DNA of 64,000 bases. It comes from Caldilineaceae bacterium (GTDB lineage Bacteria > Chloroflexota > Anaerolineae > Caldilineales > Caldilineaceae). Numbering within the stretch: the stretch's first letter is position 1; each line of letters opens with the position of its first letter. The position numbers were made by a program, and so were the translations under genes. The notes beneath the pieces are model-generated. The model had not been told where the DNA came from. It saw only the letters and a list, made by a program, of their open reading frames with translations, and made no database searches. The stretch lies in assembly GCA_020846635.1 (NCBI GenBank), contig JADLDO010000028.1, positions 124,001 to 188,000 of the forward strand. Reading direction: 5' to 3'. Positions 19,380 to 28,152 of this stretch are shown here, one piece after another.

Positions 19380-19913
19380 ATGGCAATTGTGATCCAAGAG
19401 TTCAATGAGCAGAATCGCCACGATCTGAATCGCTGTGATGGCGCTTTTACGGTGGATTCCAAGCTGGTTTTGCGCGCAGAGGATGGAGTGATCAGCTATG
19501 CCATTGTCACTGTGTCTCCCTATCAGAAACAGTATCCACGCAGCAGCATTGAGTACAGTACGTATATCGCGCAACTAGACAGAGGAATCTTCTTTGCCTA
19601 TGTGGATGGAGAGTTAGCGGGCCAGCTTATTCTCTTCAAAAACTGGAACGGCTATGCGTACATTGATGATCTCGCGGTCGATGCCAGCTTTCGCCGGCGA
19701 GGTGTTGGCCGCGCTCTCATCCAACAGGCAGTCACCTGGGCAAAGGCAAAGAAACTGCCCGGTATCATGCTCGAAACGCAGAATACCAATGTTGCAGCCT
19801 CTCTTTTCTACCAGCAGTGCGGATTTACCCTGGGCGGCTTTGATAGATATCTGTATACAGGTCTGGAGCCTAATACGGAGGAGATTGCCCTCTATTGGTA
19901 TCTACTCTTTTGA
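19380..19913 (+). CDS. GNAT N-acetyltransferase, streptothricin acetyltransferase (SatA)-like
   Basis: A 177-residue GNAT from ATG 19380; the ORF-track start overlaps Uma2. The acetyl-CoA loop is RRRGVGRALI, preceded by YIDDLAVDASF and followed by LETQNTNVAASLFYQQCGF and GGFDRYLYTGL. The string NWNGYAYIDDLAVD ... MLETQNTNVAA.FYQ.CGF is close to what I remember of Bacillus SatA and related streptothricin acetyltransferases. Whether it acetylates streptothricin or another amine is inference. It appears to be third in a YyaL-Uma2-GNAT run. Confidence 0.82.
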   Translation: MAIVIQEFNEQNRHDLNRCDGAFTVDSKLVLRAEDGVISYAIVTVSPYQKQYPRSSIEYSTYIAQLDRGIFFAYVDGELAGQLILFKNWNGYAYIDDLAVDASFRRRGVGRALIQQAVTWAKAKKLPGIMLETQNTNVAASLFYQQCGFTLGGFDRYLYTGLEPNTEEIALYWYLLF

Positions 19914-20426
19914 GGGTTACATATGCAGAGGGTTGCCCAGGGCTAAAACCCTGTCGTGACCACCCTGTCGGGAGCTTCAGAGCTTCCGGGGGGGTTAATA
20001 CTAAGATGCTGTATATATCAGCTCGTAATTCACCGTATATCTTTTTGCGTTCTTACGTCAACTATATTAATCAGATGATACTAATTTGGTGATTTACTCT
20101 CCCCGATCTGGCTTTACAGGTTCTCGGTTTCCCTACAGGAAGATGCTTCTGTATCTTCTTATATATCCTTTTTTGCACCCTAATCTATTACGCTCGAAGC
20201 TGTTTTCTACTAATCTTGTGAAGTGGGACAACAATGGCGTTATTCCACTCGGAGAATGTGTATTTGATCTCTGAACAACACAGTTTGAAAAGGAAAGTGG
20301 AAAGGACTACCCAGCGGCACTTGGCTGGATAGTCTCTGGGCAAGGAACAAAGGGGTAATACGCAACTTATTGCCTCGTTGTGACATTAAACGGATATTTG
20401 TTCAAGCATGCAGAAAGGAAACCATC
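19914..20426. other. AT-rich intergenic region
   Basis: About 510 nt, clearly AT-richer than the flanks, notably 20000-20280. It holds hairpin repeat copy 3 and a 10-of-11-bp hairpin (GACTACCCAGC / GCTGGATAGTC, 20305-20334) in the presumed glsB leader. The 62-codon ORF at 20086 has no recognisable features and no good ribosome site. No other gene is seen. Confidence 0.5.
19962..19995. repeat. Dispersed hairpin repeat, copy 3
   Basis: ACCCTGTCGGGAGCT-TCAG-AGCTTCCGGGGGGGT, a stem with a few mismatches, 49 nt after the acetyltransferase stop. It probably terminates that transcript. Confidence 0.5.
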
Positions 20427-20699
20427 GTGATTAACTTTATCATTTGGATCGTTGTCGGCGCGATTTTGGGCTGGTTGGCAAGCATGATTATGGGTCGGAA
20501 CGCTCAGCAGGGGCTATTGCTCGACATCGTTGTGGGTATTGTCGGTGCATTTCTCGGCGGATGGCTGCTGGCACCGCTCTTTGGTACGGGTACAATCAAC
20601 CAAAACGATTTCAGCCTGTCGGGGCTGCTCGTCTCGCTCTTAGGCGCTATCATTTTGTTGGCGATTGTCAATCTCTTCCGTCGTGGCTCTGTACGCTAG
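20427..20699 (+). CDS. GlsB/YeaQ/YmgE family stress membrane protein
   Basis: A 90-residue, three-helix membrane protein from GTG 20427, with AAAGGAA 8 nt upstream. The ORF-track start would add a basic 19-residue leader that breaks the family alignment. Motifs: FIIWIVVGAILGWLASMIMG and DIVVGIVGAFLGGWLLAPLFG, the two Gly-zipper repeats of the transglycosylase-associated/GlsB family, then GAIILLAIVNLFRRG. The family is induced by general stress; its function is unknown. It is monocistronic, ended by the hairpin at 20752. Confidence 0.88.
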   Translation: MINFIIWIVVGAILGWLASMIMGRNAQQGLLLDIVVGIVGAFLGGWLLAPLFGTGTINQNDFSLSGLLVSLLGAIILLAIVNLFRRGSVR

Positions 20700-20751
20700 C
20701 AGGGGAGCGCCACACTGGCCTATTCACAACAGACAACGGAATAGCGCAGCG

Positions 20752-20790
20752 AAAAGTCTGGCAGGGGTTGACCTGTCAGACTTTTTAATT
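20752..20790. terminator. Bidirectional terminator between glsB and elp3
   Basis: AAAAGTCTGGCAGG / CCTGTCAGACTTTT is a 14-bp stem with one G-U pair, a 6-nt loop and TTTTT on the right. It lies between the convergent genes. Confidence 0.8.
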
Positions 20791-20816
20791 TTCCAGTCTG
20801 CCATCTATTCAGTTAT

Positions 20817-22586
20817 CTACAACGTCCCACTCATATACAACTCGCCCTGTGTAAAGCCGCGCGCAGCATAATAGGCGCGCGTGCCGGTGGCAGCGATGAC
20901 GCTGATCTGGTGGAAGCCCGCCTCGCGGCTCATGCGTTTGGCCGCGTCGAGCAGTTCTGTACCCAGGCCGCGGTGTTGTGCTTGCTCGCCGCTCTCTGCG
21001 CCAATGCCCAGGGCAGGGCCATAGACATGCACTTCACGGATCAGCGCGCTCTCGGCGATCTCATCCAAAAAAGCCCGGCTGCCCGCGCCTTTTGCCAACG
21101 GCCAACTCAGCCGCAGGAAGCCAGCAATCAGCCCCGGTTCTTCGTGTGCATCGGTGGTCACAAAGTGGAGGAAGTGCTCTTGGGTGAGGTCGGTCGTATA
21201 GGAGTGGATACGTAATTCCACTTCACTGGCGTTCACTCGCCGCCGCTTTACCTCGCGACAGCGAATACAGCCGCACTGTTCTCCACGCCGGATTAATTCC
21301 GCCTGTACCACTTCGCGCAGGTTGCTCACCTTCACACCAGCTTGGATGTGATGGGCCGGGATGTCGCGAAAGAGCCGGTTGATGCGCGTATAGGGGGGAA
21401 TTGTGGGCTTCACATCAGCCAGCAGATCGACCAGTTCGTCGAGTGCATAGGGCTGGTACTCGCCAGCCAACCAACGGTCATAGAGTTCTGTGTCGGCGAT
21501 GAGCGAACAGGGATAGATCTTCATTTCGTCGGGACGAATGGCGGGGTCGCTGAAGAAACGGGTAAAATCAGCCCGATCCTTCTCTGGTGTAGCCCCATAC
21601 AAGTTGGGCATCCAGTGTAGGTGCAGCTTAAAGCCCGCCGTCCGCAGCAATCCGAGTGCCTGGCGCACAGCCTCAACATCATGCCCGCGCTTGTTGAGCG
21701 CCAGCACTTCATCATCCAGACTCTGTACACCGATCTGTACCTTCGTCACACCGAGCTTACGCAAATGGCGAATCTCGTCGGGCGTAATCCAGTCGGGCCG
21801 CGTCTCAATCACCAACCCCACATTGCGATGGGCAGCGGTCACATTGATCTGCTGTGCTTCTGCCAACGAGGAGGAGCCGGTATAGCTGGGATCGCCCGCG
21901 GCGTTCATGGCATCAAAGCAGCGTTGCACAAACCACTCGCGATAGTCACGGCTGTATGCGCTCCAAGTGCCGCCGAGGATCAACAACTCCACTTTGGCGG
22001 CGTCGTGCCCAATACTTTCAAAGGCGCGGATGCGCCCCAGGGTCTGTTTATAGGGGTCAAAGCCATCACGCTCAGCGCGCTGTGCCCCTGGCTCGTCAAA
22101 GATATAGCTCTTGGGCATGCGCCAATCATCGGGGCAGAAGATACACTTGCCAGGACAGCCCGCGGGCGCAGTCAGCACCGTCACCGGCGCGACGCCGCTT
22201 TGCGTGCGCATGGGCTTCATACGGATGCGCTTCATCAAAAGCGGATCCGGCTCCAGATCGCCCTCATCGACCAGATGGCGATAGCCCGCCACCAGGTCGG
22301 CTTTGGAGTAAAAGCCCTTGCCATCCTTCGGAAAATGTACCAAAATGTGGCGCAGGCTGGCGGCTGTCCACTCTGCTTCCGGCGTCTGCTGGATCTTCTG
22401 GAAAACAGCATAGAGAATGGCGGCATGGGCCGCGGCGTCAAAGTTCGCCCGCCGCTCTTGCCAGGCGCGCCCCTGGACAAGCACATCTTTAGGAATTTGG
22501 TCTTCGGTCAGAATTCGTCGCATATCAAACGGCACAGTCAAAACCAACATCAAAGAGGAGCGCGGGGACAGCTCCACCCCGTCCAC
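20817..22586 (-). CDS. elp3: Elp3-type radical SAM / GNAT tRNA uridine-34 modification enzyme
   Basis: A 589-residue protein. The radical-SAM cluster is APAGCPGKCIFCPDD (Cys 144, 148, 151), followed by LGGTWSAY, NVGLVIETRPDWI and KVQIGVQSLDDEVLALNKRGH. A zinc-site-like CGCIRCREV lies near residue 430, and the C-terminal GNAT domain has QHRGLGTELLDAAKR and YYAARGF. This is the Elp3 domain order, as in the Dehalococcoides homologue whose structure is known. Elp3 installs carboxymethyl on wobble U34. Starts at 22550 (MLVLTVPF) or 22523 (MRRILTED) are also possible. It is divergent from a Trm9-like methyltransferase. Confidence 0.93.
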   Translation of the reverse strand: MDGVELSPRSSLMLVLTVPFDMRRILTEDQIPKDVLVQGRAWQERRANFDAAAHAAILYAVFQKIQQTPEAEWTAASLRHILVHFPKDGKGFYSKADLVAGYRHLVDEGDLEPDPLLMKRIRMKPMRTQSGVAPVTVLTAPAGCPGKCIFCPDDWRMPKSYIFDEPGAQRAERDGFDPYKQTLGRIRAFESIGHDAAKVELLILGGTWSAYSRDYREWFVQRCFDAMNAAGDPSYTGSSSLAEAQQINVTAAHRNVGLVIETRPDWITPDEIRHLRKLGVTKVQIGVQSLDDEVLALNKRGHDVEAVRQALGLLRTAGFKLHLHWMPNLYGATPEKDRADFTRFFSDPAIRPDEMKIYPCSLIADTELYDRWLAGEYQPYALDELVDLLADVKPTIPPYTRINRLFRDIPAHHIQAGVKVSNLREVVQAELIRRGEQCGCIRCREVKRRRVNASEVELRIHSYTTDLTQEHFLHFVTTDAHEEPGLIAGFLRLSWPLAKGAGSRAFLDEIAESALIREVHVYGPALGIGAESGEQAQHRGLGTELLDAAKRMSREAGFHQISVIAATGTRAYYAARGFTQGELYMSGTL

Positions 22587-22625
22587 TCAACACGCGCCCC
22601 CATCCATTGCATAGACAGCTGCCCT

Positions 22626-22636
22626 AGTATACCATA
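22626..22636 (-). promoter_or_regulatory. Extended -10 for elp3 (TATGG-TATACT on minus strand)
   Basis: The 58-nt gap between elp3 and the methyltransferase contains TATGGTATACT reading toward elp3. The methyltransferase has only AGTAGGAAATG ahead of its start, so both genes must share or overlap this small control region. Confidence 0.4.
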
Positions 22637-22644
22637 AGTAGGAA

Positions 22645-23391
22645 ATGAACCTACAGACGCAGCAGCAGCTTTTGGCGCTGAACAAAGATTTCTACGCAAC
22701 CGTGGCAGAGCCCTTTAACGCCACGCGCCTTGCCCCCTCTATGGGGAAAAGCCAGTTGGTGAAGCGGCTGCCGTTGAAGCCGGGCAGTACGATAGCCGAT
22801 ATCGGTTGCGGCAATGGGCGGCTCGCCTGGCTGTTGAATGAGCGCTGCATACCGCTCGACTATACCGGCGTGGATGCGAATGAACAGTTGTTGACATTCG
22901 CCCAGGAGCATACCGCCAGCCTGCGCCATGTACGCACCCGCTTTGTCTGTGCCGACCTGGCTCAGCCGGATTGGACGACGCGGATCGCGCGGCCAACACA
23001 GGGGTTTCGCATCGTAACCTGTCTCGCGACGCTGCACCATTTGCCGGGGTATGATCTACGCCAGACGGTTATGCAAGGCTTGGCAGAGTTGGTGATGCCT
23101 GGGGGTGTGGTGGCAATCTCGACCTGGCAATTTCTCACCAGCCCGCGCTTCACAGCCAAGTTGGTGGATTGGCGTGAGATCGGGATCGATCCTGCCCAGG
23201 TGGAGCCAGGGGATGCGCTGCTGCCCTGGCAGCAAGGGGGCTATGCTGTGCGCTATCTCCACCAGCTTGACAGGGAGGAAGTGATGGCGCTGGCGAGCCA
23301 TGCAGGGCTGCGGATGGAGGGGACCTATCTTGCCGATGGCAAAGAGGGCAATTTGAATCTCTATGCCCTTCTGCGGCGACCTGAACAGTAA
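22645..23391 (+). CDS. Class I SAM methyltransferase, Trm9/ALKBH8-like
   Basis: A 248-residue protein. The pre-fold helix NKDFYATVAEPFNATR resembles the Trm9 YNEIAPHFSQTR region. SAM motif I is IADIGCGNGRLAWLL, and LATLHHLP, PGGVVAISTWQF, DALLPW and YAVRYLHQLDREEV ... TYLADGKEGNLNLYALL follow. The run of HH, the STW after the Gly-Gly loop, the LPW, the RYxH and the closing YxxxxGN match in order with Trm9 and the ALKBH8 methyltransferase part. Those enzymes methylate cm5U34 to mcm5U. The location next to elp3 supports a tRNA role. Assignment is by eye; a generic methyltransferase is possible. Confidence 0.72.
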   Translation: MNLQTQQQLLALNKDFYATVAEPFNATRLAPSMGKSQLVKRLPLKPGSTIADIGCGNGRLAWLLNERCIPLDYTGVDANEQLLTFAQEHTASLRHVRTRFVCADLAQPDWTTRIARPTQGFRIVTCLATLHHLPGYDLRQTVMQGLAELVMPGGVVAISTWQFLTSPRFTAKLVDWREIGIDPAQVEPGDALLPWQQGGYAVRYLHQLDREEVMALASHAGLRMEGTYLADGKEGNLNLYALLRRPEQ

Positions 23392-23444
23392 ACCGAACAA
23401 TAGACGTGAACAGCAGACCAACAAATCATTCCTAAGGATACAGG

Positions 23445-24623
23445 ATGAAGAGCAGCGAACAACGCACGCAAATGATCATTGAGGAATTTAGCCGACACTT
23501 TAAGCAGTCACCGACCTTGCTCGCCGTTGGCCCTGGTCGTGTCAATCTGATTGGGGAACACACAGACTATAACGACGGTTTTGTGCTGCCGGTCGCGATC
23601 AAGCGCGATATTCGTATTGCCCTGCGCCCGCGCCCAGATCGCCGCGTCAAGGTCTATTCGCTGGAGTATGACGACTGGTACGAGTTCAGCCTGGACAATT
23701 TGGCCTATAACCAAGATGCACTGTGGACGAACTATGTCATGGGTGTGGCGTGGGTGCTGCAAGAGTTGGGGATCAAGCTCGCCGGCTTTGATGGCGTTAT
23801 CAGCGGCAATGTTCCGCGCGCCAGCGGCTTGAGCAGTTCGGCAGCGCTGGAAGTTGCCACAGCCACCGCGCTGCTGGCTGCGTCGGATCAGAGTGACGCG
23901 CTGGATGGCGTCCAGATTGCGCTTGCTGCCCAGCGCGCAGAGAATCAGTTTGTCGGTGTCAACTGCGGCATTATGGATCAGTATATCAGCGTCTTGGGCC
24001 AGGAAGGACAAGCGCTGCTCATTGACTGTCGCAGCCTCGAATATCAACTCGTCCCTGTCCCCAAAGAGGCAGCCCTCGTGATCGGCAACACCAAAGCCAG
24101 CCGCTCATTGGCAGGCAGCGCCTATAACGAGCGCCGCCGCCAGTGTGAAGAAGGGGTCGCCCTGCTCCAGACCGTGTTGCCTGGTGTGCGCGCCTTGCGC
24201 GATGTCAGCAGCGACCAACTGGAAGAACACAAAGGGCTGCTGCCGGAGGTCGTCTATCGCCGCTGTCGCCATGTCGTGAGCGAAAACGAACGTGTCCTGC
24301 AAGCGGTGGAAGCCTTGCGCAGCAACGACCTGACGACGATGGGCCGTTTGATGAACGCCAGCCACAGCAGTTTGGCGGAGGATTATGAGGTGAGCAGCGC
24401 GGCGCTTGATGCGATGGTAGAGGCTATGCGCAGTGCGGGCGGCTGCTATGGCGCGCGCTTGACGGGTGCGGGCTTTGGCGGTTGTGCCATAGCGTTGGTG
24501 CAGCCTGGCCGCGAACAAGCGGTGGCGGACGCCATCTTCGAGAAATATCCCAAAGCCGCCAACATCTGGCCCGAAGTCTACATCAGCCAGGCAGGGCCAG
24601 GGGCACAGTTGATCAAGCTGTAG
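23445..24623 (+). CDS. galK: Galactokinase
   Basis: A 392-residue GHMP kinase. The galactokinase signature [19 protein letters not shown], the ATP loop [17 protein letters not shown] and the C-terminal [13 protein letters not shown] are all present, with [13 protein letters not shown] holding the catalytic Asp. It phosphorylates galactose at C1 (Leloir pathway). The start is preceded by AAGGATACAGG. No galT, galE or sugar regulator is in the window, so the rest of the pathway must be elsewhere. It is converged upon by the histidine phosphatase gene with a 15-nt gap. Confidence 0.95.
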   Translation: MKSSEQRTQMIIEEFSRHFKQSPTLLAVGPGRVNLIGEHTDYNDGFVLPVAIKRDIRIALRPRPDRRVKVYSLEYDDWYEFSLDNLAYNQDALWTNYVMGVAWVLQELGIKLAGFDGVISGNVPRASGLSSSAALEVATATALLAASDQSDALDGVQIALAAQRAENQFVGVNCGIMDQYISVLGQEGQALLIDCRSLEYQLVPVPKEAALVIGNTKASRSLAGSAYNERRRQCEEGVALLQTVLPGVRALRDVSSDQLEEHKGLLPEVVYRRCRHVVSENERVLQAVEALRSNDLTTMGRLMNASHSSLAEDYEVSSAALDAMVEAMRSAGGCYGARLTGAGFGGCAIALVQPGREQAVADAIFEKYPKAANIWPEVYISQAGPGAQLIKL

Positions 24624-24638
24624 AGAAGGGGTTTCCCT

Positions 24639-25280
24639 TTACACATCCAGCCCGATCAGGTGCTCAACTCGATTATGATAGTGCAGCCGCCATGTTTCGC
24701 GCGTCGCATGTTTCACAAATTCAAAATGGGTGATCGCCGTGTTATGATCCCACACTTCGCAGCGACGCCAGGGGCCAATGTTAAAGACGTGGTCAAAGAC
24801 AGCTTCGACCACGCCACCGTGGGCCACAACTGCGACCGTCTGCCCACGATGCAGATCGGCTAATTCTTCAACCAGAATACCGACGCGCGTGCGAAAGTGC
24901 ATATAGCTTTCGGCAGCTTCCACGTTGAGCGCCAGGGGTGAAAAGGGGCGTTCGCTGGACCAATAATCGGCGAAATCTCTGGGGAGCGCATCATTGGGCC
25001 AGGGGGAATGGTCAAGCCGGTTGTTGCCGATCTCGCGCAGCCGGTCGTCAAACTGGACTTCCACATCATACGCTCCTACAATCGCGGCAACTGTCTCGCG
25101 TGCGCGCTTCATGGTGCTGGCGTATAGGGCGTCCAGGGTGGGGAGATGGCTGGGGAGCCACGCGCCAAGCCGCTCGGCCTGGGCTTTGCCCAATTCGGTC
25201 AACCCTTCATCGGTGTTGCCGTTGGGCCAATCTTTCAAATTGACATAGCTTTGACCATGCCGGATAAGATAGAGTTGCAT
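24639..25280 (-). CDS. Histidine phosphatase family protein
   Basis: A 213-residue protein with the phosphohistidine motif [12 protein letters not shown], the [11 protein letters not shown] arginine region, [15 protein letters not shown] and the second catalytic His in [14 protein letters not shown]. It belongs to the cofactor-dependent phosphoglycerate-mutase-like branch; the substrate cannot be read from sequence. It is monocistronic. It could act on phosphosugars, or be a phosphatase such as CobC or GpmB type; the family is too broad to decide. Confidence 0.88.
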   Translation of the reverse strand: MQLYLIRHGQSYVNLKDWPNGNTDEGLTELGKAQAERLGAWLPSHLPTLDALYASTMKRARETVAAIVGAYDVEVQFDDRLREIGNNRLDHSPWPNDALPRDFADYWSSERPFSPLALNVEAAESYMHFRTRVGILVEELADLHRGQTVAVVAHGGVVEAVFDHVFNIGPWRRCEVWDHNTAITHFEFVKHATRETWRLHYHNRVEHLIGLDV

Positions 25281-25456
25281 GGAGTTCCTCGCTCATAGAT
25301 ATGATATGACTACCTTGCTCGGATGACCCCGATAGTGCAAGGCTTCTGATTTGCGTGTAAGTGTAAGTAACGATGTCCATACGGGCGACTCATGTGCTAG
25401 ATGAGCAATTGAGCATTATTACAGGATTGCCCTTTGAATACAAATTGCCCTTAACT

Positions 25457-26680
25457 ATGACAACAAAGCGCCTTTACTATACCGATGCCTATACAACCGG
25501 CTTTGATGCCACGCTGCTTGAGGTGACTGAGCATGAAGGGCGGCCTGCGCTGCTGTTGGATCAAAGCTACTTTTACCCCACCTCCGGCGGGCAGGCCAAC
25601 GATCTAGGGACAATCAACGGCTGGCCTGTGATCGATGTAGTCGCCGGTGAGAATGGGCAAGTGTACCACATTCTGGCTGCTCTGCCGGGTGCTGATCTGG
25701 GTGCGATCCCTGGGCCGGTTCATGGGGAGATCGACTGGTCACGGCGCTATGATCATATGCAGCAGCATGCAGGACAGCACTTACTTTCGCAGCTCTTTTA
25801 TCGCCACTTTGGCATGGAGACGCTCTCTGTGCATTTTGGTGAGTCGGAATCGACACTAGACCTAGACGCGGCAGCGGTCACGCCCGCAGAGTTAGCGCAG
25901 GCAGAAGCCGTGGCAAATGAGTTGGTCTATGCCGCGCTGCCGATTACAGCCTATTTTGTCACCGATGACGAGCTAGCACGCGTGCCTCTGCGCCGCCCGC
26001 CTAAGGTCAGTGGCGAGATTCGCATTGTCGAAATCCAGGGCTATGACTATTCAGCCTGTGGCGGAACCCACGTGCATAATACCGCTGAAATTGGCCCGAT
26101 CAAGTTGCTGCGCCAAGAGCGGCGGCGTGGACAGACGCGCATCACCTTTCTCTGTGGCAAGCGCGCCCTGGCTGACTATCTACGCAAACATGATCTGCTG
26201 ACCCAGGCCGCGGCCCTCTACAGCACCGATGTTGCCCAGGTACCGGAACTGCTGGCGCGCGCCCAGGAGCAGGTCAAGACGCTACAACACCAGGTTGATG
26301 AGCTAATGACCCAGTTGCTCTCCTATGAAGCAGAAGAAGTGGCAGAAGCGGCGATTCCGGTGGGCAGCCGTCAGGTTGTGGTACAGCATTGGGAAGATCG
26401 CCCGGTGGAGGTGCTCAAGACAATGGCGCACCTGTTCCAGGAACGCCCTAACACGATTGCATTGTTGGCGACGACGGCAGGGGGCAAGGCAACGGCGATC
26501 TTTGCGCGCAGCGCCGATGTGGACGACCATATGGGGAATCTGCTGCGTGATGCGCTCAAAGCCTTTGGTGGCGGGGGTGGCGGTCGTCCAGAGTTCGCCC
26601 AGGGTGGAGGTGTGGCGCTAGAGCAAATGCCCGCGCTGCTGGAGTACGCGCTGAAGCGCCTTGAATTGTTCTGGAAATAA
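25457..26680 (+). CDS. Alanyl-tRNA editing protein, AlaX-L type with DHHA1 domain
   Basis: A 407-residue protein from ATG 25457 (MTTKRLYYTDAY); the ORF-track start adds 28 residues without homology features. The editing core has YFYPTSGGQANDLG, zinc ligands HMQQHAGQH and CGGTHVHNTAEIG. A central coiled coil (LARAQEQVKTLQHQVDELMTQL) follows, and then a C-terminal DHHA1 domain ending FGGGGGGRPEFAQGGG. AlaX proteins hydrolyse Ser- or Gly-tRNA(Ala) in trans. The C-terminal domain helps bind the tRNA elbow. Confidence 0.92.
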   Translation: MTTKRLYYTDAYTTGFDATLLEVTEHEGRPALLLDQSYFYPTSGGQANDLGTINGWPVIDVVAGENGQVYHILAALPGADLGAIPGPVHGEIDWSRRYDHMQQHAGQHLLSQLFYRHFGMETLSVHFGESESTLDLDAAAVTPAELAQAEAVANELVYAALPITAYFVTDDELARVPLRRPPKVSGEIRIVEIQGYDYSACGGTHVHNTAEIGPIKLLRQERRRGQTRITFLCGKRALADYLRKHDLLTQAAALYSTDVAQVPELLARAQEQVKTLQHQVDELMTQLLSYEAEEVAEAAIPVGSRQVVVQHWEDRPVEVLKTMAHLFQERPNTIALLATTAGGKATAIFARSADVDDHMGNLLRDALKAFGGGGGGRPEFAQGGGVALEQMPALLEYALKRLELFWK

Positions 26681-26700
26681 TTTGCTAGAAAGTTGAATTC

Positions 26701-27231
26701 GTGGAGATGTCCGTACAACCAATCAAGGATCAGCAGACCGTTACGGCAGAAGGCAAATCGGTCAGGAAGCAGATCGCCGATCTTGTCATTGACCGGCGCC
26801 CCCCTCTCGAAGATGAGCGCGGCGAAATTGTCGAGGTCTATCGTCCCGCGTGGAATCTGAACCCAGACCCTCTGGTCTATGTCTATCAAGCCCTAGTACG
26901 GCCCGGTGCGGTGAAAGGGTGGATTGTGCATGAAAAGCAAGAGGATCGTATCTTCATCAGCCAGGGCGTGCTGCGCTGGGTTTTCTTCGACAATCGCCCG
27001 CAATCACCCACCTATCGACTGCTCAATGACTTTACCTTTAGCGATCGCAGCCGAGCCTTGATCGTCATCCCCAGAGGAGTTTTTCACGCAGTCAAAAACA
27101 TCGGGCAGCAAGACGCCACCTTTATCAACATGCCCACAAGACCCTATAACCACGAAGACCCCGATAAATATCGCCTGCCTCTGAAGAATGATCTGATTCC
27201 TTTTGATTTCAGCGATGGCCCTGGTTGGTAA
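26701..27231 (+). CDS. RmlC-like cupin (dTDP-sugar epimerase family)
   Basis: A 176-residue cupin from GTG 26701, with ATG 26707 as the alternative. It has the dTDP-4-dehydrorhamnose 3,5-epimerase layout: DERGEIVEVYRP, VYVYQALVRPGAVKGWIVHEKQEDRIF, GVLRWVFFDNR and IVIPRGVFHAVKNIG, ending NMPTRPYNHEDPDKYRLP. The expected HxxxxD core (here IVHEKQEDRIF) keeps the catalytic His-like position. Because it lies 6 nt before a glycosyltransferase, it likely epimerises or isomerises a nucleotide sugar for that enzyme. The exact sugar is unknown. Confidence 0.82.
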   Translation: MEMSVQPIKDQQTVTAEGKSVRKQIADLVIDRRPPLEDERGEIVEVYRPAWNLNPDPLVYVYQALVRPGAVKGWIVHEKQEDRIFISQGVLRWVFFDNRPQSPTYRLLNDFTFSDRSRALIVIPRGVFHAVKNIGQQDATFINMPTRPYNHEDPDKYRLPLKNDLIPFDFSDGPGW

Positions 27232-27237
27232 GGCGCT

Positions 27238-28152
27238 ATGGCACCCGCGACAAACTCACCGCGCGTTACGGTGATCATCGCCACCTATAACAGCAGCAAA
27301 ACGTTAACGTTGGCGCTCCAGAGCCTGCTGGCTCAGGACTTTACTGATTTTGAGGCATGGGTTGTGGGAGACGCGTGTACGGATGATAGCGCGCAGGTCG
27401 TCGCTTCCTTTGGCGACGAACGGCTGTATTGGACAAATCTCCCCCAGAACTCAGGCAGCCAGGGTGGGCCTAATAACGAGGGGCTGCGCCGGGCGCTTGG
27501 GGAATATGTCGCTTACTTAGGTCACGACGATCTATGGTTTCCCTGGCATCTCTCCGGCCTAGTCGCCCACATCGAAAACAGCCAAGCCGATCTGGTTCAT
27601 CCCTTAAGCGCAGTCCACAAGCCGGAGGGACTCGCCGCCGTTGTTGGGCCTCCTGGGGAGGGAAAGAACTATGCCGAACACTTTGTCTTCCCCTCTAGTT
27701 GGCTGCATCGCCGTGACCTTGTGCAGGAATGTGGAGGGTGGCGGGATGCCTCGAAGTTGTCAGTGGCAGTAGACTTTGATCTGCAAAGACGCATTTGCTA
27801 CGCGGGCAAGCGCATAGAATACTGCCCACAGTTAAGCGTCCTCAAGTTTCCATCTCCCTACTGGCGCATCTATGCGTGGCAAGGCGTACCACCCCAACAG
27901 GAATACCTCCAACGGATGCGCGAGACGCCTCAGGCATTTCACCAGCAGCAGCTACTTGAAATTGCGACGTTGTGTGCTCGCCAAAGCGCGCAATGGTATC
28001 CAATGCGCCGCACGCTGGGCGACATGACGCTGCGGATGCGTAGAAAGCTTATCAAACTCTACGGACGCGACCGCGCACCCTTGCGCCAACTCCTGGTTTG
28101 GGAATTTCAAAGGCAGCGGCGTATGGCTCGCAAGAAACGGGGGCTTTCCTAG
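27238..28152 (+). CDS. Glycosyltransferase family 2
   Basis: A 304-residue GT-A enzyme. RVTVIIATYNSSKTLTLALQSLL, WVVGDACTDDSAQVV, NSGSQGGPNNEGLRRALGEYVAYLGHDDLWFPWHL carry the nucleotide-binding and DxD-like (HDD) motifs. A basic C-terminus (RRMARKKRG) may contact membrane or polymer. It follows the RmlC-like cupin by 6 nt and probably uses the sugar that cupin modifies. Its TAG stop shares the CTAG at 28149-28152 with the stop of the convergent adaptor gene. Confidence 0.88.
   Translation: MAPATNSPRVTVIIATYNSSKTLTLALQSLLAQDFTDFEAWVVGDACTDDSAQVVASFGDERLYWTNLPQNSGSQGGPNNEGLRRALGEYVAYLGHDDLWFPWHLSGLVAHIENSQADLVHPLSAVHKPEGLAAVVGPPGEGKNYAEHFVFPSSWLHRRDLVQECGGWRDASKLSVAVDFDLQRRICYAGKRIEYCPQLSVLKFPSPYWRIYAWQGVPPQQEYLQRMRETPQAFHQQQLLEIATLCARQSAQWYPMRRTLGDMTLRMRRKLIKLYGRDRAPLRQLLVWEFQRQRRMARKKRGLS

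Noticed and set aside
20086-20274. 62-codon ORF in AT-rich DNA
   Set aside because: No start signal or conserved pattern; the AT-rich composition explains chance hydrophobic codons.
21621-22637. 338-codon plus-strand ORF opposite elp3
   Set aside because: Antisense shadow of a clear radical-SAM/GNAT gene.
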